From Weissella muntiaci (GTDB lineage Bacteria; Bacillota; Bacilli; Lactobacillales; Lactobacillaceae): a stretch of 64,000 nucleotides of DNA. Positions 42,738-51,980 of the stretch are shown one piece after another; position 1 is the stretch's first letter, and every line of letters begins with the position of its first letter. The notes under the pieces were generated by a model, which was not told the DNA's origin, made no database searches, and saw only the letters and a list, made by a program, of their open reading frames with translations. The position numbers and the translations under genes are program-made. The stretch is from positions 1-64,000 of the forward strand of contig NZ_SDGZ01000006.1 in NCBI RefSeq assembly GCF_008107635.1. Reading direction: 5' to 3'.

Positions 42738-44270
42738 TCATCTTCTTGGATTGATGAAATTAATTATTATTTCGCGTTCTTGATGATTCAGAATGGTCAA
42801 GGCAATCATCACAAAACTGAGTAACGAAAAGACAATAATAATTGCACCAAGCTTCATCCAACTATTTACATCAATCAGCAGCAACAACCCTTTCCCAATC
42901 AAAAATTCTAAGAAAAAGCTGAAGGCCGTATAGCCAATTAACGGGAAAAACGTATACCATTTGACCGATAGATACTTTGCCGAGAAAGGCAAAGTAAAGA
43001 TTACGTTCCGCAAGATATTAAAGATTGACCCAATCATTGCAATGGCAACAATGCCCATATTTGTATAGCGCAAGGCTAGCACAGTCACCAGTAAACTTAA
43101 GCCACCTGAAATTAAAACCGAATAGGCATTTGGCTTTGTCTTATTAACAATCGCAAATATATTCCACAAGGGCATAATCCCCGCCAGCAAGCTATATCCA
43201 ACCGTATAAAGGATTGTAATTTCTTGCAAGACGCCACTATCTTGACTTGGTAACCAAAGTCGATAGAACTCTGCGCCAAATAAAATAATTGCTGCGAAAG
43301 GAATTCCGATAATAACAATCAAAATTCTACCTGCTTGCTTCAATTCATGAACCAATTCCGCAATTTTCCCATTTGAATATAGAATCGTCATTTGTGGCGC
43401 AAAAGTATAAGTTACAGAACTTTGAAAGCTAATTAAAAAATTAGGAATTGTCTGAGCAATTGCGACCATCCCCATAATTTCACCACTAATGTATATATCT
43501 GCCAGTAACAAGTCTAATCCGCTAATTAACATCACGCCCAATTGATTAATTGAATTCCAGATTCCGCTAGTCAATAGTATTTTAAGGCGCTCCCATTTCA
43601 CATATGACCATTTCACAAGTAATTGATTAATATTTGGCTCACGTGTCTTACATGCGTACTGCCAAGCTTGTGCTACAAAACTTGCAACCACCGCGGCCAC
43701 CCCGACGTACCAGACACTAGGCTTCATCATCGCAAACATTAATATGATGACCAAGGCTCTCGAAATGGCTGATAACATATTTCCAACTGTTTGTAGATAG
43801 ATCTTATTTGTAGCAAAAAAGGCAATATTCCAATTTGGAGTAATAATTGAAATTAGGTAACTGACATACATCAACAGAAATAGCCATTCGACCGCCTCAA
43901 CTGAACTGGCAGGCACACTAATAAATCTGTCAATATTCAGGATTCCCAAAACTATCGGTACAGTGATCACAGCAATTATGATTAGATTACCCAAGAAGGT
44001 TGATGAATAATATTCACCCGCTTCCACATAGTTCTTCTTCTCAAGTGAAAACGTTATAAACCTTGATGACATTGAATTCACAGCAATCGAGATAATGCCC
44101 AGGTATGAAACAAAGGTGTTTGCTAACTGAAGGAAGCCGTTTGCCTCAACTCCTAGGTATTTAACAACAAATGGTGCCAACAGAAAATTTATTAGGAATC
44201 CAATCAGGAATACTAATACCGTTGTAACCAAATTAATAAAGACTTTATTCCCCGTAAGTAATTTATTCAT
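42738..44270 (-). CDS. Polysaccharide flippase (Wzx/MATE-like)
   Basis: The protein (510 aa) has twelve to fourteen membrane helices with the polysaccharide-transporter opening FLIGFLINFLLAPFVVKYLG and long hydrophobic repeats. It should flip undecaprenyl-linked repeat units across the membrane for EpsG-type polymerisation. The ATG at 44270 overlaps the upstream pyruvyltransferase gene by 8 bp and has a GAGG SD about 10 nt before it. Confidence 0.9.
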   Translation of the reverse strand: MNKLLTGNKVFINLVTTVLVFLIGFLINFLLAPFVVKYLGVEANGFLQLANTFVSYLGIISIAVNSMSSRFITFSLEKKNYVEAGEYYSSTFLGNLIIIAVITVPIVLGILNIDRFISVPASSVEAVEWLFLLMYVSYLISIITPNWNIAFFATNKIYLQTVGNMLSAISRALVIILMFAMMKPSVWYVGVAAVVASFVAQAWQYACKTREPNINQLLVKWSYVKWERLKILLTSGIWNSINQLGVMLISGLDLLLADIYISGEIMGMVAIAQTIPNFLISFQSSVTYTFAPQMTILYSNGKIAELVHELKQAGRILIVIIGIPFAAIILFGAEFYRLWLPSQDSGVLQEITILYTVGYSLLAGIMPLWNIFAIVNKTKPNAYSVLISGGLSLLVTVLALRYTNMGIVAIAMIGSIFNILRNVIFTLPFSAKYLSVKWYTFFPLIGYTAFSFFLEFLIGKGLLLLIDVNSWMKLGAIIIVFSLLSFVMIALTILNHQEREIIINFINPRR

Positions 44271-45237
44271 CAATAAATTGCCTCTTCCACTGACTAATCC
44301 CTTCAAAATTAAGCGTTAGCATACTATCAAGGGTCCCGTTGATAATTGTCTCAAGTTCCGCGAGGTTACTTCGTCGCAATACATTGATCGCAAAATCTTT
44401 TTGCATTTCAATTGCTCGATTATCAACCCCGATTATCAGCGTTCGATGCCCTTTTTGCATTGCTCTAATCCCAGCATGGAGCCTTGTCCCGACAAAATCC
44501 AAATCGTCATTATTCATTAGAAAATGATCATACGCTTCTAGTGATGGATCAATTTTAATAATCTTTTCTGTATATTCACTGGATAAACTATCAAAATATA
44601 TTTCATCCTGATGCCCTTGGATCCATAAATAAACTTTTTCATAATTTCGAATCAGCGTCGCCAACATCAATTCATCATTTTTAGGATCAGCTCGATAATC
44701 CGTAATAGTCGTAATAACTTCTTTCCCCTTTGCCACCGGAATCTGACTAGTTACGTCCGGCGTGAGCCCCCATAAAGTCATATCACCCGTATTAATAACA
44801 TTCGTAATCCCAATTTGGGCTAACTTTTCTTTTGTATAGGCATCACGCACTGAATGCCAATATTGCTTACTCAATATTTTATTGTAGATAAATTTGGCTC
44901 GGAAATTTGGTTTACCTTGATAATCGCCCCAACCAACCCCCATCAATATTAAGTCCCTTAGCTCCATCACGTCCTTGAATCTCAAACGCCACTGACTCCC
45001 GCCACCAATGTTTTGTGAGGAATTCAATAGGTTAGTACCTGCCACAAAAGCGTACTCACTTTGTGCGATCATTTTTCGACTATGTTCAGCAATCACTTCG
45101 TGCGTAGGTGCTGTGACAAACATGTCCGCACTGGGCAGAATTTGTTTCAGTTGTGAACGTACACCATCAACAACTATGTAATCACCCATGTTATATGATC
45201 CAATTGATGTGTCCAAGATTGTAATTAGCTTTGTCAT
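44263..45237 (-). CDS. Polysaccharide pyruvyl transferase family protein
   Basis: The 324-aa protein shows the pyruvyltransferase (CsaB/WcaK) fold. It starts ITILDTSIGSYNMGDYIVVDGV, has FVAGTNLLNSS, LMGVGWGDYQGKP and HSVRDAYTKEKLAQIG, and ends with FVGTRLHAGIRAMQKG, whose Arg-His is typical of the family. It would add a ketal pyruvate from PEP to an EPS sugar, giving negative charge. It lies between a GT4 gene and the flippase. Exact linkage unknown. Confidence 0.88.
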   Translation of the reverse strand: MTKLITILDTSIGSYNMGDYIVVDGVRSQLKQILPSADMFVTAPTHEVIAEHSRKMIAQSEYAFVAGTNLLNSSQNIGGGSQWRLRFKDVMELRDLILMGVGWGDYQGKPNFRAKFIYNKILSKQYWHSVRDAYTKEKLAQIGITNVINTGDMTLWGLTPDVTSQIPVAKGKEVITTITDYRADPKNDELMLATLIRNYEKVYLWIQGHQDEIYFDSLSSEYTEKIIKIDPSLEAYDHFLMNNDDLDFVGTRLHAGIRAMQKGHRTLIIGVDNRAIEMQKDFAINVLRRSNLAELETIINGTLDSMLTLNFEGISQWKRQFIDE

Positions 45238-45241
45238 ATCA

Positions 45242-46360
45242 CTAGTCCACTATTTCCATTATTTTCTTCTCAACAATTGCAACAATCCGATCAGTATTAA
45301 AGTCATTCCCCCGTTCAATAGCCCTGGACTTTAAATCTGCCAGATATCCGTCGGTTGTTAAGACTTTTCTGATTCCCAAGTACAGCGATTCGTCATTATT
45401 TTCCGTAATGACACCTGCTCGACCATCAGCAAGCAATTCTGAAGCGCCTGAGACATTAACGGTCAAGACTGGTGTCCCCACAATTAAAGCCTCGGTCGTT
45501 GTTGTGCTCAATCCCTCATAGAAAGATGACACTATGTATAAGTTGGCCGCCTTGAGATATTTATATGGATTAGCATCGTAAGCCAAAATTGTTATTGCCA
45601 TATTCATTTGTAATTCTTGAATTAACTTTTGATATTCCGCTCTCAGTTCGCCTTGTCCAAGCAGATACAAATGCACCTTCAAGTCATCTTCGTCTCGCAA
45701 ACGAGCTATAGTTCTGATCAACCGTTCAAACCCTTTCACATGCGTAAAACGACCAATTCCGAGTAAGTTAAAATAGCTTGGATCAAATTTTAACGGTAGC
45801 GCTTCGGTTGCTTGACGGCGAATTATATCCGTCTCAACTACGTTTGGAACCACGCTATATGACGCGCGCTCGTCTGCGACCTCATTGATAAATGATTCAA
45901 GTGCCATTTGCGACACAAAGTAAGTGCGATCAAAATTAGCGTAATACTTGAGTAATTCCTTTTTTGAGCGAAAGAAATTTTCCATTCGATAAGTCGTTGA
46001 AAAATTCCGATGTACCCAACTCACCAACTTAGTCTTACCCGTCCCGCCTGCAACAATTCTAGTAAAATAACTTTCATAAAAAGATACAACTACATCATAT
46101 TCGTCTCCAATTAGTTGCTGAAACAGAAATTCTGGTTTGAATAACTTCAAGGTTCGTACCAAACCGCGATGATATCGCTTGAACACTGCCCGATATTTTA
46201 TTTTTGGTGATAAAAACTGTCGATTAACACCACCATCAAACATTACTAATACTGAAACATCAAATTTCTTAGTATCCAGATTATTAACTAGATTCACGAG
46301 AATCTTTTCAGCTCCACCACCGCCTAAATCTGGTATTACAAATAAGATTTTTGCTTGCAT
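45242..46360 (-). CDS. Glycosyltransferase family 4 (EPS)
   Basis: The 372-aa GT-B enzyme has an N-terminal glycine-rich acceptor loop (IPDLGGGGAEKILVNLVNNL) and a C-terminal donor site: LLGIGRFTHVKGFERLI and the EX7E-like block SSFYEGLSTTTTEALIVGTPVLTV. It retains anomeric configuration and adds one sugar of the repeat unit on the cytosolic face. It ends 5 bp before the pyruvyltransferase start. The donor cannot be predicted. Confidence 0.92.
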   Translation of the reverse strand: MQAKILFVIPDLGGGGAEKILVNLVNNLDTKKFDVSVLVMFDGGVNRQFLSPKIKYRAVFKRYHRGLVRTLKLFKPEFLFQQLIGDEYDVVVSFYESYFTRIVAGGTGKTKLVSWVHRNFSTTYRMENFFRSKKELLKYYANFDRTYFVSQMALESFINEVADERASYSVVPNVVETDIIRRQATEALPLKFDPSYFNLLGIGRFTHVKGFERLIRTIARLRDEDDLKVHLYLLGQGELRAEYQKLIQELQMNMAITILAYDANPYKYLKAANLYIVSSFYEGLSTTTTEALIVGTPVLTVNVSGASELLADGRAGVITENNDESLYLGIRKVLTTDGYLADLKSRAIERGNDFNTDRIVAIVEKKIMEIVD

Positions 46361-46432
46361 TTTCTAAACCCCAGTCACAACTACTTAAATAATGTACCCG
46401 ACTTTACAAAACCTCTCCAACCAGCTAAAGTC

Positions 46433-47356
46433 CTAACCGATTTGCACCACAGCTTTTCTAATCAATTCAAGAAAGCCTGTTTTGAACTTATATTTCCTCT
46501 TTAACGATCGAATTGTTGTCCTTTTCAAGCGTTCGTCTATCTCGGCTCGATACAAGCCACGATTTAGCACGGCCGTCCGCTTCCTAAGAAATCTCTGATA
46601 CATCGAATTAGCCCTTACCTGCCGCCGCTTTTTTTCCAAAACGTCGATGATTGTTACCCTTGATCTAAAGGAATCATAATTTTTCGTAATGTCAGTCGTC
46701 ATGATTGAACCACTTCGATATCTTCTTTGAAAATATTTTCTTGAGTCATACATGGCTCGACTAACAAATTCGAAAACTAAGGGCATATATAATTCATCCT
46801 CATGAATAATTGCCTGGAAGCGCAGATCATGCGCCATTATAATCTCTGTCCGAATGAAGTAAAGCCAGACAGGTGCTAAAAAGTCTTTTATATTTGCCTT
46901 CAAGAAGCGTTGCTGGTTATAAACTACATCCTCCCGCAAAGCCCTAATTGGCCGATCAATCTGAATTTGATGTTCAAAACCGGTCTCGATAAACGGTGCA
47001 TAATTAAACCTAATTAAGTCAACTGAATTAGACTCAGCCTTTTCCACTAGGCTCATAAGCATATCTTCCGTGATAAAATCATCCGCATCCAAAAAGAAAA
47101 GATATTTTCCATGCACATGCGTAAGTCCAGTATTTCTAGCTGGTCCCAAACCCTGATTAGCTTGATTAATGATCAACAAATTCTGATGCACTTTTGCCAT
47201 TTCTTTTAAGACCGCTAGGCTTTGATCAGTACTACCATCATTTACTGCAATTATCTCCACGTGTGTATAAGTCTGATCAAAAACTGAATTAAGGGCCTTC
47301 TCAAGATATTTTTCGACATTGTGTACAGGTACAATTATTGAAACAAGCGGATCCAT
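46433..47356 (-). CDS. Glycosyltransferase family 2 (EPS)
   Basis: The 307-aa GT-A enzyme starts MDPLVSIIVPVHNVEKYLEKAL. It has AVNDGSTDQS, NQGLGPARNTGL and the metal-binding FFLDADDFI (DxD). The C-terminal third is basic and helical (KRTTIRSLKRKYKF), probably for membrane contact. ATG at 47356 has SD AAGGAG at 7 nt; the longer reading from 47413 lacks one. It adds a sugar in EPS unit assembly. Confidence 0.92.
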   Translation of the reverse strand: MDPLVSIIVPVHNVEKYLEKALNSVFDQTYTHVEIIAVNDGSTDQSLAVLKEMAKVHQNLLIINQANQGLGPARNTGLTHVHGKYLFFLDADDFITEDMLMSLVEKAESNSVDLIRFNYAPFIETGFEHQIQIDRPIRALREDVVYNQQRFLKANIKDFLAPVWLYFIRTEIIMAHDLRFQAIIHEDELYMPLVFEFVSRAMYDSRKYFQRRYRSGSIMTTDITKNYDSFRSRVTIIDVLEKKRRQVRANSMYQRFLRKRTAVLNRGLYRAEIDERLKRTTIRSLKRKYKFKTGFLELIRKAVVQIG

Positions 47357-47393
47357 GCTCTTCTCCTTTGAATTGACTAATCCATGTTGCAAG

Positions 47394-48542
47394 TCACTTG
47401 AGATAGCGAGCATAAACCGCCCTCATAACTCTATCAACCTCGGCATGATCAAACTTCATCAAGGCCACCCGATTCCCCGCAACATTAGCACGAAGTTGCC
47501 TGTGCTTAATCGCCATGATTTTACTTTTTATCATGCCAACATCTTTAGGATTAATCAGATACCCCAATTCATCATTTAAAATAAAGTCAACCATCCCTGT
47601 GTTTTCGCTACCTAGAATATAATTACCATCTAACATTGATTCCAAGCCACCAAGTCCCAATCCCTCACGAACCGATAAGAAAGCGTTCATGTCTGCTGCA
47701 AAATGTAGCTTGCGAAGGTCCTTCACATATCCCATCAAATGGATATGCGCTTGTAAACCATTTTTCCTGGCATACTCAATTAATTGATCATGTAATGGAC
47801 CAACACCGGCAATAAAATAATGAATCTGTGGATCTTTTAGCTCTGCCAGCGCCTTTAACACACTTAAATGATTTTTATTTTTGTTAAGTTCTCCAACGGA
47901 GATAATTGCAAAATCTGTTGTTTCCAATCCCAAATCACGCCGAGCATGGTTACGAAATTTAGCTCTATCTATATCTGAGGATCGCCCTGCTACTGCAACA
48001 GCAACACCAACACCGTAAATTTGAACCGTGTGCCTAGCGTGTAGGCGAGTTTGAGCAAACCTGTAATCACGTTGATTTATCATAATCAAGGTATCAGTGA
48101 AAAAACTCAATCCATACTCAATCGGAAAAAAAAGCCAGTTCTTCAGTGGACCCTTTTTAAAGAAATGTAATCCATGTGCTGTATACAAACTTTTCTTATG
48201 GCAAAGAGCACTGGCAATTCTTCCTAAAACGCCGCCAATCGGCGACTGTGCATGTACAAGATCTATTTCAAAAGTTCGAATAATCCTGATCAATTCATAC
48301 GTAGTCTTTAGATTTCCAAAAGGTGATCCAATCCCACGTGCGAAAGCCACCTGGTGCACCACCACTGATTTCTCCTGCAATCGTTCTAAGAGTCGCTCTC
48401 TTGCGTCAAAATCCATCGAGCCAAAATTGACGAAATCACTTGCCACGTGCACCTCATAACCAAGTTCCAAAAGCAGATCAATATTGTGCTGATTAAATTG
48501 TTCAATCATATTCGCTTTTGCAGCCACAATTAAAATTTTCAT
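47394..48542 (-). CDS. Glycosyltransferase family 4 (EPS)
   Basis: The 382-aa GT-B enzyme begins MKILIVAAKANMIEQFNQHNIDL. It has an HAQSPIGGVLGRIAS segment, an IISVGELNKNKNH donor-site strand and the VREGLGLGGLESM block with GLU residues of the EX7E type. It resembles EpsD/EpsF-type transferases of other lactic acid bacteria. The ATG at 48542 is internal to a longer reading and follows AAGG-rich SD sequence. It is 25 bp after the epsG-type gene. Confidence 0.9.
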   Translation of the reverse strand: MKILIVAAKANMIEQFNQHNIDLLLELGYEVHVASDFVNFGSMDFDARERLLERLQEKSVVVHQVAFARGIGSPFGNLKTTYELIRIIRTFEIDLVHAQSPIGGVLGRIASALCHKKSLYTAHGLHFFKKGPLKNWLFFPIEYGLSFFTDTLIMINQRDYRFAQTRLHARHTVQIYGVGVAVAVAGRSSDIDRAKFRNHARRDLGLETTDFAIISVGELNKNKNHLSVLKALAELKDPQIHYFIAGVGPLHDQLIEYARKNGLQAHIHLMGYVKDLRKLHFAADMNAFLSVREGLGLGGLESMLDGNYILGSENTGMVDFILNDELGYLINPKDVGMIKSKIMAIKHRQLRANVAGNRVALMKFDHAEVDRVMRAVYARYLK

Positions 48543-48567
48543 TTCCTTAGCCCCTTTATATTTAAAT

Positions 48568-49644
48568 TCATTCAATCATTTCTGGCAGCGGGTATGAATC
48601 GTTCAAATTCAAGTTTGTATTGACTTGATAAGGCAACACGCCACTATTGTCCAAAGCCAACTGATTATTAAATGAATAAATACCTAGGATCAAGCAAAGC
48701 ATGTAAAAAGGTAGTTGCAGTATCCGATAACGTCCCTGTTTCAAAAGTTCAAGTTCTGATGGAACAAAGACGATTAGAAAGATTATGAAATAAACGCCCA
48801 ATCTCTGCACAACAATATTGTCAAAAAAGAATAGCATTGGAAAAAGCATCGTCATCAAGAGACCATAAATATTGTTGTTAGGATTAAGTTGATCCAGCTG
48901 ATCTTTATTCAGGAAATACACAATCAGTGCACTACCAACAATCAGTGCTAGCATGTTTGCTGTACCATGTACAACCGATTGGGTTCCAGTATAAATTGCC
49001 ATTTTTGGAATAATGATTGCAATTAAGGAAATCCAGTAAGTTGAATAGAGAAAGAAAATAAATTCCAAGATCATTATCAATACCAGCGTGCTCCGTCTAA
49101 TAATCCTCCGGACCACCAACGGCAATAGTAAGAAGATCAATGCGGAAGAATGTATCGAAATTGCCAACAACACAACAAAATAATAAGCAGTAAATTGCTT
49201 CACCTTAATGAATTTAACAGCATAAAAGATCAACGCAACTGAGATATATTGGCGCAAAATATTAAACGAACTAAAATACATGTATAGAGTCAAAAACATA
49301 AAAATACTTAGAAAAGGACCCGTCGACTGGTCTGAAATTGCCTTAAAAATGAAAAAAATCGTGATTAATGAAACCACAATAAACAAATATTGACTATTTG
49401 TGGCAACCGATCTAACAAAAAAGATCAATCCAATAAAGCCTTTTTCAAAGGGCAGGACCAAATTATTCGAGAAATCAAAGTAGTATTTATATGACATAAA
49501 ATCAACACCAACGTCATAGCGCAAGGCTGACACTAACCATAAAATAAAAAAAGAACCCACAAATAGCGATTTTTTCAAAAATGGAAAAATCGTACTTGTT
49601 AATCCAAAAATCACTATCAGAAGTACCATGTACCAATAAATCAT
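48568..49644 (-). CDS. EpsG-family polysaccharide polymerase (Wzy-like)
   Basis: The 358-aa protein has ten or more membrane helices. It has the EpsG-type text WLVSALRYDVGVDFMSYKYYFDF near residue 40 and FNILRQYISVALIFYAVKFI around residue 130. These enzymes polymerise undecaprenyl-linked repeats outside the membrane. Start overlaps the end of the upstream GT2 gene by 4 bp. Confidence 0.9.
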   Translation of the reverse strand: MIYWYMVLLIVIFGLTSTIFPFLKKSLFVGSFFILWLVSALRYDVGVDFMSYKYYFDFSNNLVLPFEKGFIGLIFFVRSVATNSQYLFIVVSLITIFFIFKAISDQSTGPFLSIFMFLTLYMYFSSFNILRQYISVALIFYAVKFIKVKQFTAYYFVVLLAISIHSSALIFLLLPLVVRRIIRRSTLVLIMILEFIFFLYSTYWISLIAIIIPKMAIYTGTQSVVHGTANMLALIVGSALIVYFLNKDQLDQLNPNNNIYGLLMTMLFPMLFFFDNIVVQRLGVYFIIFLIVFVPSELELLKQGRYRILQLPFYMLCLILGIYSFNNQLALDNSGVLPYQVNTNLNLNDSYPLPEMIE

Positions 49645-50480
49645 ATTGATCGTTCCTTTCTATTAGTCCATGATTTCTGCTTGCTAATAATGATTCTACG
49701 GATAAACTTTAGCTGATAGAATCCTCTCAAAAACAAATATGTCAGTGCACCAATATCGTGTCGTTCAAACGCCGCCATTAAATTTTTCAACGTCCCACGA
49801 TGCATCTCAAACAGTTTTGATGAGAGACCACTTTCGCCAAAAACCTCTTTATCCATATTTAGCGTCACCATTCGATGCGCCAAGAAAAATACGTTATACG
49901 AAGATGCAATCTTCAAAAAGTAGTTCGTATCTTCCGCATATCGCTGAGTGACATCAAAGCCACCAATTTCTTCAAAAATTTGCTTCTTCATCAAAACAGT
50001 TGGCGTTGAAGGAAAGGATTTTAGCAACATATCAAGCACACTAACTTGATATAGTCCAACGATTCGTCTAAATAAAACTCTCACTGGTTGATCATTATAG
50101 TAAGAACCCAACAAGTCAATTTGGTCATGCTCCATTAACTGTTTAACTTGAACGGCAATCTTATCCGGCTCCCAAACATCGTCTGCATCAAGAAAGGCGA
50201 TCCAGTTACCCTGAGCTACATTCATTCCTCGATTCCTGGCTACGGACACACCAGAATTTGATTGATTCAAAAGATGAATTGGCACTTTTGATTCCCCTAT
50301 TAACATCTGCACTGATCGATAAGAATCATCTTGTGAGCCATCGTTTATTACAATGATTTCCTTAATATATTTCAGTCCTCCATCAGCCTGCTCATTCACT
50401 GAGGCAATTGCCAACTTAATCTTGGCCGCCGCATTATATAAAGGAATCACAACCGATATTTCAAAATTATTTTCATTCAT
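49641..50480 (-). CDS. Glycosyltransferase family 2 (EPS)
   Basis: The protein (279 aa) is a GT-A enzyme: ISVVIPLYNAAAKIKLAIASV, VINDGSQDDSYRSV, NSGVSVARNRGM and the DxD segment FLDADDVWEPDK. It adds an early sugar after the priming transferase. An in-frame ATG three codons upstream (50489) is possible. A 107-bp gap separates it from the priming transferase, without an obvious terminator. Confidence 0.9.
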   Translation of the reverse strand: MNENNFEISVVIPLYNAAAKIKLAIASVNEQADGGLKYIKEIIVINDGSQDDSYRSVQMLIGESKVPIHLLNQSNSGVSVARNRGMNVAQGNWIAFLDADDVWEPDKIAVQVKQLMEHDQIDLLGSYYNDQPVRVLFRRIVGLYQVSVLDMLLKSFPSTPTVLMKKQIFEEIGGFDVTQRYAEDTNYFLKIASSYNVFFLAHRMVTLNMDKEVFGESGLSSKLFEMHRGTLKNLMAAFERHDIGALTYLFLRGFYQLKFIRRIIISKQKSWTNRKERSI

Positions 50481-50587
50481 TTTGTCCAACTCTCATGCAA
50501 GATAGCTTTAGAAATAGACAAAAGCACCTTCTAAATCAGCTATGCTCCTATCAAAATTACTATCGACGCCAGAAGATTCGCTAGTCG

Positions 50588-51190
50588 TTAACTATGATTA
50601 ATCCCAGTCATACTATAAACAGACCAAACTGTTTTCAAAAGAATTACTATATCGCCCTCTAAGGAGATGTTTTGCGCATATTGCCCATCATAGTCAGCTT
50701 TTTGGCGGTCCGATAGAATATTCCGTCCATTAACTTGTGCACATCCTGTAATTCCTGGCCGAATTTGTGCGGCCCCGTTTTGCTCACGAAATTTCACCAC
50801 AAGCATATCTGAATCGGCCATCGGCCTTGGTCCAACAATACTCATATCGCCTTTCAGGACATTAAACAGTTGCGGTAATTCATCCAATGAAGCATACCGC
50901 AAGAATTTTCCGGGTAATGTCAAATATCGGGCAATATCTACAAAATTATTATTTGATTGCAAGGGCGTTGAAATCTTCATTGTCCTAAACTTATACATCT
51001 CGAAGGATGACGAGTCTTTTCCAAATCGGACCTGTTTGAAAATAATCGGTCCTTTCGACGTCACTTTAATCAGGGCTGCAATAACTAACATTGGAAGTAA
51101 TAAAATGATGATCAATACGGACGCCATAACAAGATCGCTGAACCTCTTCCAAAAAGATTTATATGAAAATTTTTCCAAAAAATCATTCAT
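50588..51190 (-). CDS. Priming sugar-phosphate transferase (undecaprenyl-phosphate)
   Basis: This 200-aa short-form polyisoprenyl-phosphate hexose-1-phosphate transferase has one N-terminal hydrophobic helix (LVMASVLIIILLLPMLVI). The conserved catalytic stretch follows: KGPIIFKQVRFGKD, EMYKFRTMKI, SLDELPQLFNVLKGDMSIVGPRP (quoted in part) and RPGITGCAQVNGRN. It starts each EPS repeat unit. The sugar (glucose, galactose or an amino sugar) is not determined. It follows the kinase gene by 8 bp. Confidence 0.94.
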   Translation of the reverse strand: MNDFLEKFSYKSFWKRFSDLVMASVLIIILLLPMLVIAALIKVTSKGPIIFKQVRFGKDSSSFEMYKFRTMKISTPLQSNNNFVDIARYLTLPGKFLRYASLDELPQLFNVLKGDMSIVGPRPMADSDMLVVKFREQNGAAQIRPGITGCAQVNGRNILSDRQKADYDGQYAQNISLEGDIVILLKTVWSVYSMTGINHS

Positions 51191-51198
51191 GGCCCACC

Positions 51199-51963
51199 TT
51201 ATTTCCGTGCAGACGCATTTTCATCTTGTGAGTAACCGTAACCATAGCCATACCCATAACCGTAACCATAGCCAGCATCATGTTTTGATTTTTTCATTCT
51301 TGACACTGAACCAAAAATTCTTGCATCACCCAATTTAAGAATTTCAATTGTTCGTTTTAAATTTGCCTTTAATGTCTTACCTAATGTGTTAACCAATACG
51401 ACACCATCGACATCTGACAATAAAACCTGTGCATCAGTTACAGCCATGATGGGTGGCACATCCAAAATAATTATGTCGAATTGATTACGTAGACCATTAA
51501 TCAAATCTTCCATCTTCTTTGAATTAAGCAACTCAGCTGGATTGGGCGGTGTTGGTCCAGCCACAAGAACTGACAGATTCTCCACAAAGGTTGACTGAAT
51601 ATAATTCTTTACTGGTAACTTTTGAACCAAATAATTGGTTAAACCACGCGAGGCTATCAAGTTAAAAGTCGTATGCAAGGTTGATCGACGTAAATCGGCA
51701 TCAATAATAATAACTTTTTTCCCGTCTTGGGCCCATGAAACCGCAAGATTCGCTGAAATCGTTGACTTACCATCTGCCATTTCAGGTGAAGTAATCATGA
51801 TGACTTGCATTCGATCGCCAATAGCGCTGGCAAATTCAATATTCGTTCTAACAGTTCGAATTTGTTCTGAAATAACGTTCTTGGGCTCCACAAATGAAAC
51901 CAACCGTGCTCCGTGCTGCATGGTTTCATTATTCTCTTTATCTTTTTTTTGCCTAAATCTCAT
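51199..51963 (-). CDS. EPS tyrosine-protein kinase, CpsD/EpsB type
   Basis: The protein (254 aa) is a BY-kinase cytosolic domain: Walker A MADGKSTISANLAVSWA, Walker A' VIIIDADLRR and Walker B IIILDVPP. It ends in a tail with seven Tyr in a Gly-Tyr repeat followed by SQDENASARK. The autophosphorylated tail and its partner EpsA-type protein control polymer length, and the CpsB-type phosphatase at 39800-40567 would reverse this. The second of two adjacent ATG codons (51963) is better spaced from AGGAG. Confidence 0.93.
   Translation of the reverse strand: MRFRQKKDKENNETMQHGARLVSFVEPKNVISEQIRTVRTNIEFASAIGDRMQVIMITSPEMADGKSTISANLAVSWAQDGKKVIIIDADLRRSTLHTTFNLIASRGLTNYLVQKLPVKNYIQSTFVENLSVLVAGPTPPNPAELLNSKKMEDLINGLRNQFDIIILDVPPIMAVTDAQVLLSDVDGVVLVNTLGKTLKANLKRTIEILKLGDARIFGSVSRMKKSKHDAGYGYGYGYGYGYGYSQDENASARK
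51232..51273 (-). repeat. Seven-unit Gly-Tyr hexanucleotide repeat in the kinase tail
   Basis: Seven 6-bp units of the form GGN TAY encode alternating Gly and Tyr. The third positions vary, so the repeat is degenerate rather than a pure microsatellite. Confidence 0.9.
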
Positions 51964-51980
51964 CATATCTCTCCTACCAA

